The translations under genes were made by a program, and so were the position numbers. The notes beneath the pieces were generated by a model, which saw nothing but the letters and a program-made list of their open reading frames with translations, made no database searches and had not been told where the DNA came from. From positions 1 through 39,384 of the forward strand of contig NZ_JAOZVR010000105.1 of assembly GCF_025869515.1 (NCBI RefSeq): DNA of 39,384 bases, written 5' to 3'. Of this stretch, positions 27,630 to 35,062 are shown in pieces; position 1 is the stretch's first letter; each line of letters starts with the position of its first letter. This stretch comes from Ferrovibrio sp. (GTDB taxonomy: Bacteria; Pseudomonadota; Alphaproteobacteria; Ferrovibrionales; Ferrovibrionaceae).

Positions 27630-28778
27630 TTAAGCGGCCTTGGCAAGTTTCGGCGCGCCAAACAGCAGGCCCTGGCCGAGCGGGAAATTCAGGTCGGCGA
27701 GTTTCAGCAGGTCGCCTTCCGCCTCGACTTTGGCCAGCACCGGCAGCAGGTCGTAACGTTTGCAGATCTCGTTCAGATCGGCCAGATCGACCGGCGAGCG
27801 GGCAATCGCGCCAGCATCGGCAAAAGCAGTCGCATTGAATTTCAGGAAGCGCACACCGCTGCGCGCCAATGCCGCAAAATCGAGATCGAAGCGGTCGATG
27901 CCGTCGAGCGACAGCGCGAAACCGAGCGCCGAAAGCTGGCCCAGACGATAGAGCCCGTTGCGATCGAGTTCGCGCACACCCTCATAGCTGAATTCCAGCA
28001 CGATATTGGCGGCATGCTCGCGTTCGCGGGTGAGAAAATCATAAAGCGGATTGAAGGTTTCGACCTGGGCCAGCATGGCCGGCGTCAGATTGAGGAAGAA
28101 GCCGACTTCCTTGGCGCGCTGTTCCAGCTTGCGCACCAGCTGCACGCCGCGCAGCAGCATCAGTGCATCGAATTCGGCACGCAGGCCGGCGGCATCCAGC
28201 GCCTGCAGACAGGCCGCGGCGGCATAGGCCTTGCCGTTCTCGTCGCGCGGACGCGCCAGCAATTCGAAGAAACGGATGCGCCGCTGCGGCAGGCTGACGA
28301 TCGGCTGCACATGCAGTTCGACACGATTGTTGTTGAGTGCATCGCGCACTGCATCCAGCAGGGTGCCGTCATCCGGCGGCTCGGGCGTGCGCATCGGATC
28401 GGGCACGACCAGGCGCGGTTCGTTGGCGACCTGCGGTAGGGGCGCCTCCGGCATGACCAGATGCGGACGCGCCAGATGCGGACGGGCATGGCGGGGCGCG
28501 ACCGGTTCGGCCGCCACATCGATGGCGGCGGAACCGGCACCCAATTCCATGTCGCGCAGGCGCAGCACTTCTTCGGCCAGTTGCTCGATCTCGGCGATCA
28601 GGCGGCGCTGCACCTGGCGGCGCAGCAGCATTTCCCGCACCGCCCAGAACAGCATCAGCAGGCCAAGTGCCAGGATGCCCGGATGCTGCTGGGCCAGGCC
28701 CGGCACCAGGCGGGTCAGCGACACGCCGGCGACCAGCGCGATCAGCGAGAACGCGGCAAGGGTGAGCAGGGTCGGCAT
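27630..28778 (-). CDS. Membrane protein with degenerate EAL domain (TipF-like)
   Basis: A 382-residue protein. Two N-terminal membrane segments lie near residues 5-24 and 33-48, then a short coiled coil (residues about 55-78), a Pro/Ala/His-rich linker with a duplicated ARPHL, and an EAL-type domain at about 140-375. The domain keeps the EAL-position Glu (FELLAR, Glu172), Asn230 in LNLTP, Glu262 in LEFSYEG and Lys313. The catalytic DDFG is changed to DGID and the KxD to KFN, so hydrolysis of cyclic-di-GMP is unlikely; binding is possible. The architecture matches Caulobacter TipF, a c-di-GMP-responsive flagellar assembly factor. The ATG at 28778 is chosen with GGAGG 9 nt upstream. Confidence 0.8.
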   Translation of the reverse strand: MPTLLTLAAFSLIALVAGVSLTRLVPGLAQQHPGILALGLLMLFWAVREMLLRRQVQRRLIAEIEQLAEEVLRLRDMELGAGSAAIDVAAEPVAPRHARPHLARPHLVMPEAPLPQVANEPRLVVPDPMRTPEPPDDGTLLDAVRDALNNNRVELHVQPIVSLPQRRIRFFELLARPRDENGKAYAAAACLQALDAAGLRAEFDALMLLRGVQLVRKLEQRAKEVGFFLNLTPAMLAQVETFNPLYDFLTREREHAANIVLEFSYEGVRELDRNGLYRLGQLSALGFALSLDGIDRFDLDFAALARSGVRFLKFNATAFADAGAIARSPVDLADLNEICKRYDLLPVLAKVEAEGDLLKLADLNFPLGQGLLFGAPKLAKAA

Positions 28779-28882
28779 CGGACGGCGCCTCCGGAGGGAT
28801 AGCATGGCGGCCAGAAGCCTCTGGTCCGCCGGGGTGGTAACGCTATAGTTAAGCCGGGGTAGCGTTAATGGAGGCTGAATCG

Positions 28883-29554
28883 ATGGCCGGTCACGACAAG
28901 GACACAGGAAATCAATCGCTTACGGAGCTGGCCATGCCGCCCCTGCGGCGCCGGCTGATCGGCGCCCTCGCCTCTCTGCCACTGGCGGCGGCCGTATTGG
29001 TCGCCTTCGGCCCGTTCGGCAGCAATGTCCAGGCCCAGCAGATGAGCAAGAAAGGGAGCACCGGCATGACCGCGCATGATTTCGAGCTGACGGCCATCGA
29101 CGGCATGCCGATGCCGATGAAGCAGTTCAGGGGCAAGGTGGTGCTGCTGGTCAACACCGCCTCGCAATGCGGCTTCACGCCGCAATATGCCGATCTGGAG
29201 AAAATCTATAAGCAGTACCGCGACCGCGGTCTGGTGGTGCTGGGCGTGCCGTCGAACGATTTCGGCGGCCAGGAGCCGGGCTCGGCCGCGCAGATTAAGG
29301 AATTCTGCGAAGTGAATTTCGATATCGATTTCCCGCTGGCCGAGAAGCAGGTGGTGAAAGGCCCGCAGGCGCATCCGCTGTATCGCTGGATCGCCGCCGA
29401 ACTGGGTGAGGATGCGCTGCCGAAATGGAATTTCCACAAATACCTGATCGGCGGCGACGGCCGCCTGATCGAGGGCTTCGCCACCCCGGTGAAGCCGACC
29501 GACGGCAAGGTGACCCGCGCCATCGAGAGGGCGCTGCTGAAGGCCAAGGTCTGA
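28883..29554 (+). CDS. Glutathione peroxidase family protein, exported (Cys type)
   Basis: A 223-residue peroxidase. The active-site signatures are present: VVLLVNTASQCGFTPQY (peroxidatic Cys96, not selenocysteine), FGGQEPGS (Gln), and KWNFHKYLIG (Trp and Asn). Unlike the usual 160-residue cytoplasmic form it has about 55 extra N-terminal residues: a polar start, then PPLRRRLIGAL, a hydrophobic core and VQAQQ, which reads as a signal peptide with a Tat-like twin Arg. It would reduce lipid or organic peroxides in the periplasm, probably with thioredoxin-type reductant. The ATG at 28883 has GGAGG 8 nt upstream. It is divergent from the EAL gene and 65 nt upstream of rlmJ, with a small GC hairpin at 29563-29576 between. 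Confidence 0.88.
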   Translation: MAGHDKDTGNQSLTELAMPPLRRRLIGALASLPLAAAVLVAFGPFGSNVQAQQMSKKGSTGMTAHDFELTAIDGMPMPMKQFRGKVVLLVNTASQCGFTPQYADLEKIYKQYRDRGLVVLGVPSNDFGGQEPGSAAQIKEFCEVNFDIDFPLAEKQVVKGPQAHPLYRWIAAELGEDALPKWNFHKYLIGGDGRLIEGFATPVKPTDGKVTRAIERALLKAKV

Positions 29555-29619
29555 ATTCCGCAGCCCGCTGTCGGGCCTGACGCTTACCTCGCCTGCAGCG
29601 ATGCCGTAAAGCTTGCGAC

Positions 29620-30477
29620 ATGAACTACCGTCACGCCTTCCATGCCGGCAATTTCGGCGACGTGCTCAAGCATGTCGTACTGCTCGAACTGCTCGATGCG
29701 CTGCATCGCAAGCCGAACCCGGTGCATCTGATCGACACGCATGCCGGCATCGGGCTTTACGACCTGGCCGGCGACGAGGCGCAGCGCAGCGGCGAATACC
29801 GTTTCGGCATCGGCGCCGTGCTGGCCGACCTGCAGGCGGAGAAAATCCTGCCGCGCTATACAGCCGCCCTGAAGCGGCTGAATCCCGAACTGAAGCCGGG
29901 CGGCAGCGGCCTGCGGCGCTATCCCGGTTCGCCCTGGCTGCTGCAGGACAGCGTGCGGCCAGGCGACCGCGTGACGCTGTGCGAACTGCATCCGCAGGAT
30001 GCCGAGACGCTGAAACGCAATATCGGGCGCGATCCCGCCGTGGCGATCCATCACCGCGACGGCTTCGCGGCGATCAAGGCCCTGCTGCCGCCAACACCGC
30101 GCCGCGGCCTGGCCCTGATCGATCCGGCTTTCGAAGCCAAGGACGAGTTCACCATCCTGAGCAAGGCCGTGCTGACGGCGCAGCAGCGCTGGGCCACCGG
30201 CCAGCTGGTCGTGTGGTATCCGATCAAGGATCAGAAGAGTATCGAAGCCTGGAAAACGGCACTGGCGAAAGAGCTGAAATCCGAGACACTGTGCATCGAA
30301 CTCACCGTGCGGCCGGCGAAGGATGCCAGACAGATGAGCGGCAGCGGCCTGCTGGTGGTCAATCCGCCCTGGCAGCTGAAGGAAACCCTGGCGCCGATGC
30401 TGGATTTCCTGAAAGGCCGCCTGATCCGCGAAACCGGCGGCGGCGTCCGCATCACAACGCTGGTGAAAGCCGGCTAG
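29620..30477 (+). CDS. rlmJ: 23S rRNA (adenine2030-N6)-methyltransferase RlmJ
   Basis: A 285-residue SAM-dependent enzyme. The start MNYRHAFHAGNFGDVLKHVV is the family signature. LIDTHAGIGLYDL is motif I, and the late VVNPPWQL stretch is also conserved. The catalytic motif IV, usually Asp-Pro-Pro-Tyr, reads LIDPAFEAKDEF here; the essential Asp and first Pro are kept, but the second Pro and the aromatic differ (Ala, Phe). The ATG at 29620 has no clear ribosome site. Its stop overlaps the stop of the convergent SnoaL-like gene by 4 bases. Confidence 0.93.
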   Translation: MNYRHAFHAGNFGDVLKHVVLLELLDALHRKPNPVHLIDTHAGIGLYDLAGDEAQRSGEYRFGIGAVLADLQAEKILPRYTAALKRLNPELKPGGSGLRRYPGSPWLLQDSVRPGDRVTLCELHPQDAETLKRNIGRDPAVAIHHRDGFAAIKALLPPTPRRGLALIDPAFEAKDEFTILSKAVLTAQQRWATGQLVVWYPIKDQKSIEAWKTALAKELKSETLCIELTVRPAKDARQMSGSGLLVVNPPWQLKETLAPMLDFLKGRLIRETGGGVRITTLVKAG

Positions 30478-30965
30478 TGAATGGTGCCGGACGACGGATC
30501 GAAATCGTCATCGTCGTCATCATCCTCGTCGTCATCCAGATCGTCGTCATCCGGCTCGGGATCGTCGTTGCTGGCGCTGCCCGGCGGCGGCGTCGCCACC
30601 GGCCCGGCCTGGTGATGGCTGAGCCGCCAGGCCTTGCCCTCGCGCACGAACAGGTTGGACGCAATCAGATACTGGTCCTCGACCTTTTCGAAACACAGCA
30701 CCAGCGCGACATCGCCCCACAGCGTGACGCGCGGCGCCATCATCTGCAAAGCCGGCTGCGACGGATTGGCGAGGATGCGCCGCCAGCCTTCCAGCACCGC
30801 GTCGCGGCCCATCAGCGGCGGCCAGCCGGGATGGATGCAGACCACCGGCGCCTTCTTGGCCCAGAGTTCGTCCATGGCGTCGATGTCACGCTGGGCAAAC
30901 GCGCGATAAAAAGCGGCGTTGGCGTCCAGCAGGGCGGTTTCGTCGTCGGGCGGCGGCGTCGGCAT
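30474..30965 (-). CDS. SnoaL-like/NTF2-fold protein with Asp-rich C-terminal tail
   Basis: A 163-residue protein. Residues 1-125 follow the SnoaL_3/DUF4440 pattern: an N-terminal helix (LLDANAAFYRAFAQRD), CIHPGWPPLMGRDAVLEGW, VTLWGDVALVLCFEKV, and the final strand AWRLSHHQAGP. Members have cone-shaped pockets and include enzymes and ligand binders; the function here is unknown. The last 30 residues or so are extremely acidic, with about 17 Asp/Glu interrupted by Pro and Leu, ending SSGTIH. The tail is encoded by a GAT/GAC run at about 30490-30570. It overlaps the rlmJ stop tail to tail. It is divergent from the phosphatase gene. Confidence 0.8.
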   Translation of the reverse strand: MPTPPPDDETALLDANAAFYRAFAQRDIDAMDELWAKKAPVVCIHPGWPPLMGRDAVLEGWRRILANPSQPALQMMAPRVTLWGDVALVLCFEKVEDQYLIASNLFVREGKAWRLSHHQAGPVATPPPGSASNDDPEPDDDDLDDDEDDDDDDDFDPSSGTIH

Positions 30966-31081
30966 CGCCGCAGTTTAGAATGCGTTGCGGCCGGACGGTA
31001 GTCCTTGGCCGATCGGGCCCGGGACGGCGGGCCTTGCGTCGGGTCTTGCATATGGGCAGGGCGAATGTTTCCCTGCCGGGT

Positions 31082-31615
31082 ATGCCGCCCCGCCCCGCTG
31101 CCGAACCCGGTCCTGACGCCCGTAAACCGGACTATGCCGTTCTGATGGTCTGCACCGGCAACATCTGCCGCTCGCCGACCGCCGATGGCCTGCTGCGCCA
31201 TGCCCTGCTGCGTGCCGGCCTGGCCGACCGGGTACTGGTCGATTCCGCCGGCACGCATGACTACCATATCGGCGATCCGCCCGACCGCCGCAGCATCGCC
31301 ACCGCGCGGCGCTACGGCGTCGATCTCGCCAACCTGCGCGCGCGCCAGGTGACGGCCATGGACTTCGCCCGTTTCGACCTGGTGCTGGCGATGGATGACG
31401 GGCATTACCGCCAGCTGCAGGCACTCTGCCCGCCGGACCATCGCGACCGCCTGAAGTTCTACCTGTCCTATGCGCCGCAATTCGGCCGCGACGTGCCAGA
31501 TCCCTATTACGGCGACGGCGACGGTTTCGAGGCGGTCTGGCGCATGTGCGAGGCAGTCACCGAGGCGCTGGTGGCGGATATTCGCAGCAGCTTGGCTGAC
31601 CGGCATCTCGAATAA
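31082..31615 (+). CDS. Low-molecular-weight protein-tyrosine phosphatase
   Basis: A 177-residue phosphatase. The P-loop VCTGNICRSP gives the CX5R signature (Cys24 nucleophile, Arg30), and VPDPYYGDG near residue 135 holds the general-acid Asp. Such enzymes dephosphorylate protein tyrosine, often in exopolysaccharide control, or act on arginine or small molecules. No tyrosine kinase gene is adjacent. Starts at 31052 and 31082 are both in frame and neither has a ribosome site; the second is preferred because the family rarely has a long N-terminal extension. The N-terminal 18 residues are Pro/Ala-rich. It is convergent with the SRPBCC gene, 18 nt between stops. Confidence 0.88.
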   Translation: MPPRPAAEPGPDARKPDYAVLMVCTGNICRSPTADGLLRHALLRAGLADRVLVDSAGTHDYHIGDPPDRRSIATARRYGVDLANLRARQVTAMDFARFDLVLAMDDGHYRQLQALCPPDHRDRLKFYLSYAPQFGRDVPDPYYGDGDGFEAVWRMCEAVTEALVADIRSSLADRHLE

Positions 31616-31633
31616 CGCCTCGGCAGCGCGCCG

Positions 31634-32032
31634 TCAGGCCACGCGCTGCTCCAGATTGCGATGCATGGCCAGCATGCCCTGGTCCATCATGCCCTCCACC
31701 ACCGGCTTCAGGTCGGCCGGCATCATATCCGCCAGCCAGATGACACGGCAGCGCCCGGGGCTTTCCGCCACGATCTGGAAGGAGGCGTTGTGGTGCGTGA
31801 GGCGGCCACCGATCACGGCATAAGCCAGGCGGCGTGCCGCATCGTCGATATCGACAATCAGTTCGCGCGCCACCATGCCATTGGCAAAGGTGACCATACG
31901 GCACTCCCCGTCGATATGGCAGTCAGTCACGAAACCCGGCGCCAACCGGTGTACCGCACCGACATCGCGAAAGGCTGCCCAGACATCATCGGCACTGGCG
32001 GCAATCGACATTTCCCTGCGGATGGTCGGCAT
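31634..32032 (-). CDS. SRPBCC-family protein (polyketide cyclase/START-like)
   Basis: A 132-residue protein of the SRPBCC helix-grip fold. The family pattern is seen in the N-terminal strand IRREMSIAASADDVWAAFRD, the HRLAPGFVTDCHIDGECRMV region, the HHNASFQIV strand, and the long C-terminal helix (PVVEGMMDQGMLAMHRNLEQ). It would bind a hydrophobic ligand or act as a cyclase; nothing more specific can be said. The ATG at 32032 is only 2 nt after the VOC stop, with AAGGT inside that gene as a ribosome site, so the two are co-translated. Confidence 0.82.
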   Translation of the reverse strand: MPTIRREMSIAASADDVWAAFRDVGAVHRLAPGFVTDCHIDGECRMVTFANGMVARELIVDIDDAARRLAYAVIGGRLTHHNASFQIVAESPGRCRVIWLADMMPADLKPVVEGMMDQGMLAMHRNLEQRVA

Positions 32033-32034
32033 TT

Positions 32035-32412
32035 TCAGGCGACCTTGCCGCAATAGGCTTCCAGGCGATAGCCGTCAGGATCGACCACGAAGGCGGCATA
32101 GTAGTTATCGCCGTAATCGGCACGCAGGCCCGGCCTGCCGTTATCCCTGCCGCCCTGCGCGAGCGCAGCGGCGTGGAAGGCATCGACGCTTTTGCGGTCC
32201 GGCGCGTCGAAGCAGAAATGCAGGCCCGAGGCCGCATCGGCCGGCACCGGTTTGTCGGTCTGGCTGATCCACAGCACCACCGCCTGGTCGCCATAACCGA
32301 GCGACCCTTCACCCTCGCTGAGGCAGCGATAGCCGAGGGGCTTCAGCACCGCATCGTAAAAGCTCTTGGTTTTCGCGGTATTGCGGACACCGATGGACAC
32401 GTGATTGAGCAT
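32035..32412 (-). CDS. VOC-family protein (glyoxalase/dioxygenase superfamily)
   Basis: A 125-residue protein with two beta-alpha-beta-beta-beta modules. LNHVSIGVRNTAKTKSFYD opens the first (metal ligand His4) and GLHFCFDAPDRKSVDAFH the second (His near 65). The third ligand is the Glu in DPDGYRLEAY near residue 118, so the metal site is intact. Members include glyoxalase I and fosfomycin-resistance enzymes, but this branch (with LGYGDQAVVLWI) is uncharacterised. The ATG at 32412 is set by AGGAG 8 nt upstream. It is first in a two-gene operon with the SRPBCC gene and divergent from an AraC regulator. Confidence 0.86.
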   Translation of the reverse strand: MLNHVSIGVRNTAKTKSFYDAVLKPLGYRCLSEGEGSLGYGDQAVVLWISQTDKPVPADAASGLHFCFDAPDRKSVDAFHAAALAQGGRDNGRPGLRADYGDNYYAAFVVDPDGYRLEAYCGKVA

Positions 32413-32512
32413 GATTTTCTCCTGCAAATTTCCGGCAGCATCCCGCGCCGGGGGGCGCACCATCGCCCGGTTGCCGGTATCGGCGCTTGGGGAAAATTGC
32501 TATTCTTGCCGT

Positions 32513-33406
32513 ATGAATGAGACGGTTCCTCACCCGGGTGAAATTCCGGCGCCCGCCACCCCGATTTCCCGGGTGATCGCGCGCGACGCCGACTGGTGCC
32601 TGAGCGAATTCACTTGCCAGGCCGGACCGCAGGATCGCCGCTTCGAGGAGCAGCATGCCTTCGCCACGATTGCCGCCGTGGTGGAGGGATCGTTCCAGTA
32701 TCGCTGCGACAGCGGCCGCGCCCTGCTCTACCCCGGCGCGCTGATGCTGGGCAATCCGGGGGGCTGCTTCGAATGCGGCCATGAACACAGTCGCGGCGAT
32801 CGCTGCGTCAGCCTGCAGTTCAATCCGGTATTATTCGATGAAATCGCCTCCAGTGCCGCCGGCACCGCACGCTTCCGCTTCACCGCCGCGATGTTGCCGG
32901 CACTGAAGCCGCTGGCCCGCCCGCTGGTGGAACTGGAAGCCCTGGCCGCGAATGCGCCCGGCAGAAACCTGGATCGCATGGCGGTGGAAGAACTGGCGCT
33001 GCAGATGGCGGAAACCGTGGTCGACGCCGTGGCCGGCGGCAATGCGCGCTCGAGCGCCCCCTCGCCCAGCGACGGGCGGCGGATCAGCCGGGTGCTGCAC
33101 CATATCGAGAGTCATACGGCGGACGCGCTCGATCTTGCCGCGCTGGCGTCGATCGCCTGCATGAGCAAATATCATTTCCTACGCAGCTTCCGCCGCATCG
33201 TGGGGTTGACGCCGCATCAGTATCTGCTCGGTTTGCGATTGCACCAGGCCGCGCAGCGCCTGTGCGCCTCCGCCGAGCCAATCAGCAGCATTGCCTTCGA
33301 TGCCGGCTTTGGCGACCTCTCGACCTTCAATGCCGGCTTCCGGGCCCGGTTCGGCACCACACCTGGCAATTTCCGTCGCGCGCATGGCAGGTTGATCGCA
33401 GCCTGA
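32513..33406 (+). CDS. AraC-family transcriptional regulator, divergent from VOC/SRPBCC pair
   Basis: A 297-residue regulator. The N-terminal domain looks like a cupin (SFQYRCDSGRALLYPGALML, then FECGHEHSRGDRC), with several Cys and His (HAFATIAAVVEG to RCVSLQF) that could bind metal or sense redox state. The C-terminal helix-turn-helix pair is DLAALASIACMSKYHFLRSF and SIAFDAGFGDLSTFNAGFRA. No Shine-Dalgarno precedes the ATG at 32513; TATTCT ends 6 nt upstream, so a leaderless mRNA is possible. The 100-nt divergent gap suggests that it controls the VOC and SRPBCC genes, which is an inference. Confidence 0.9.
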   Translation: MNETVPHPGEIPAPATPISRVIARDADWCLSEFTCQAGPQDRRFEEQHAFATIAAVVEGSFQYRCDSGRALLYPGALMLGNPGGCFECGHEHSRGDRCVSLQFNPVLFDEIASSAAGTARFRFTAAMLPALKPLARPLVELEALAANAPGRNLDRMAVEELALQMAETVVDAVAGGNARSSAPSPSDGRRISRVLHHIESHTADALDLAALASIACMSKYHFLRSFRRIVGLTPHQYLLGLRLHQAAQRLCASAEPISSIAFDAGFGDLSTFNAGFRARFGTTPGNFRRAHGRLIAA

Positions 33407-33500
33407 CGGCAATCCGTGTAGTGATTGAAAAGTTACTTTCATTTCAGGGGCATTATCCCGTACAAAGCCGGCGTTATCGCTTCATTCAGGATCAGGCCTC

Positions 33501-33722
33501 ATGCGTCGTCTCGCTTACACCTTCGCAATCCTGCTTGCCGCCGGCAGCCTGCCGCTTGCCCAGCCGGCCCAGGCCCAGAACAGCAAGGCCGCGGCTATCG
33601 AGGCCTGCATGAAAGAAATCCGCAGTTCATTGCGGGCCGGCCAGAAACTGACCGAGCAGCAGCGCATGGTGGCCGAAGAACAGTGCCGCGCCCGCGTCGA
33701 AGCCTCGCAAGTCAAGAAATGA
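33501..33722 (+). CDS. Small exported protein of unknown function (73 aa)
   Basis: A signal peptide is clear (MRRLAYTFAILLAAGSLPLA, then a cleavage region at PAQAQ near residue 26), so a mature protein of about 47 residues would reach the periplasm. The mature part has two Cys (EACMKEIRSS and EEQCRARV), which could form a disulfide between two predicted helices. Similar short Cys-pair periplasmic proteins occur widely in Rhodospirillales without known function. AGGATCAGGCCTC precedes the ATG. It is convergent with glcF, with a hairpin in between. Confidence 0.75.
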   Translation: MRRLAYTFAILLAAGSLPLAQPAQAQNSKAAAIEACMKEIRSSLRAGQKLTEQQRMVAEEQCRARVEASQVKK

Positions 33723-33731
33723 TAATCGCGG

Positions 33732-33748
33732 CCGTCAGACGCTGACGG
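33732..33748. terminator. Hairpin between convergent small gene and glcF
   Basis: CCGTCAG (33732-33738) and CTGACGG (33742-33748) form a perfect 7-bp stem with an ACG loop, between the stop codons of the small exported protein and glcF. No T-tract follows, so termination strength is uncertain. Confidence 0.4.
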
Positions 33749-35059
33749 TCAGACCGGCGCCGCCAAAGCCTTGGCGCCCAGTGCGGCCGGGCGGGGCCCG
33801 CCGGTCGCCCAGTCGAGCAGCTGCACGGTATGCAGCACCGGCTTGTCCATCCCACTCCCGATCTGGATCAGGCAACCGATATTGCCAGCCGCCACCACAT
33901 CGGCATGGGTGGAGACGATATTCGCCACCTTGCGGTCGCGCAGCTGCGCCGAGAGTTCGGGCTGCAGCAGATTATAGGTGCCGGCCGAGCCGCAGCATAA
34001 ATGCGCCTCCGGTACATCCCTCACCGCAAAGCCTGCTTCCGCCAGCAGCTGTTTGGGCAGCGCCGTGATCTTCTGGCCATGCTGCAGCGAGCAGGCGCTG
34101 TGATAGGCAACGCTGATCGGTTCGGCATTGCCGCTGGGCCTGAGGCCGAGATCGCGCATCACCTCGGTGATGTCTTTCGCCAGCGCGCCGATCTTCGCGG
34201 CTCTGTCTGCCCAGGCCGGATCGCTGCGCAGCATGAAACCGTAATCCTTCACCGTGGTGCCGCAGCCCGAGGCATTGATCACCACCGCATCCAGCCCCTC
34301 GCTCTCCAGTTCGCGATACCAGGCGGCGATATTGGCCTTGGCCCTGGCATGGGCATCGGCTTCCCTGCCCATATGATGGGTCAGTGCGCCGCAGCAGCCG
34401 GCACTTTCCGCGACCACAACCTCGCAGCCATGACGCGTCAGCAGCCGGATGGTGGCGGCATTGATCTCGGGGTCGAGCACGCGCTGGGCGCAGCCGGTGA
34501 GCATCGCCACCCGCATGCGGCGCTCGCCCTCGGCGCGGAACACCTGCGGCCGGTCGAGATCGGAGGCCGGCGGCAGATGGCGCGGCGCCAGCGCCACCAT
34601 CGCTTTCAGCCTGGCCGGCAGCAGAAAACGGAACAGCCTGCCGATCCGCGCCAGCCGCAGGCTGAAGCGGAACAGGCCCGGATTGGGTAGCACGCGCGCC
34701 AACACAGTGCGCAGCAGGCGGTCCATCAGCGGGCGTTGATAGGTTTCCTCGATATGGGCGCGGGCATGATCGACCAGATGCATGTAATGCACGCTGCTCG
34801 GACAGGTGGTCATGCAGCTGAGACAGCTGAGGCAGCGGTCGACATGACGCACGGTCTCTTCGGTGGCGTCGTGGCCGCCTTCCAGCATCTGCTTGATCAG
34901 GTAGATGCGGCCGCGCGGACTGTCGCGCTCGTCGCCCAGCAGCACATAGGTCGGGCAGGTTGCGGTGCAGAAGCCGCAATGCACGCATTTGCGCAGGATC
35001 TCGTTCGAGGCGGCAATCCCGGGATCGGCGAGCTGCGCGAGGGTGAAGGAGGTTTGCAT
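33749..35059 (-). CDS. glcF: Glycolate oxidase iron-sulfur subunit GlcF
   Basis: A 436-residue electron-transfer subunit. Two [4Fe-4S] ferredoxin-type clusters are marked by CVHCGFCTATCP (near residue 25) and CLSCLSCMTTCP (near residue 75). Two CCG-type cysteine-rich domains follow (AESAGCCGALTHH, EAHLCCGSAGTYN), as in heterodisulfide reductase-like proteins. It passes electrons from the GlcD flavin to the respiratory chain at the inner membrane. The ATG is 3 nt after the glcE stop, so the genes are co-transcribed. It is the last gene of the operon, before a small hairpin at 33732-33748. Confidence 0.95.
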   Translation of the reverse strand: MQTSFTLAQLADPGIAASNEILRKCVHCGFCTATCPTYVLLGDERDSPRGRIYLIKQMLEGGHDATEETVRHVDRCLSCLSCMTTCPSSVHYMHLVDHARAHIEETYQRPLMDRLLRTVLARVLPNPGLFRFSLRLARIGRLFRFLLPARLKAMVALAPRHLPPASDLDRPQVFRAEGERRMRVAMLTGCAQRVLDPEINAATIRLLTRHGCEVVVAESAGCCGALTHHMGREADAHARAKANIAAWYRELESEGLDAVVINASGCGTTVKDYGFMLRSDPAWADRAAKIGALAKDITEVMRDLGLRPSGNAEPISVAYHSACSLQHGQKITALPKQLLAEAGFAVRDVPEAHLCCGSAGTYNLLQPELSAQLRDRKVANIVSTHADVVAAGNIGCLIQIGSGMDKPVLHTVQLLDWATGGPRPAALGAKALAAPV

Positions 35060-35062
35060 GAC

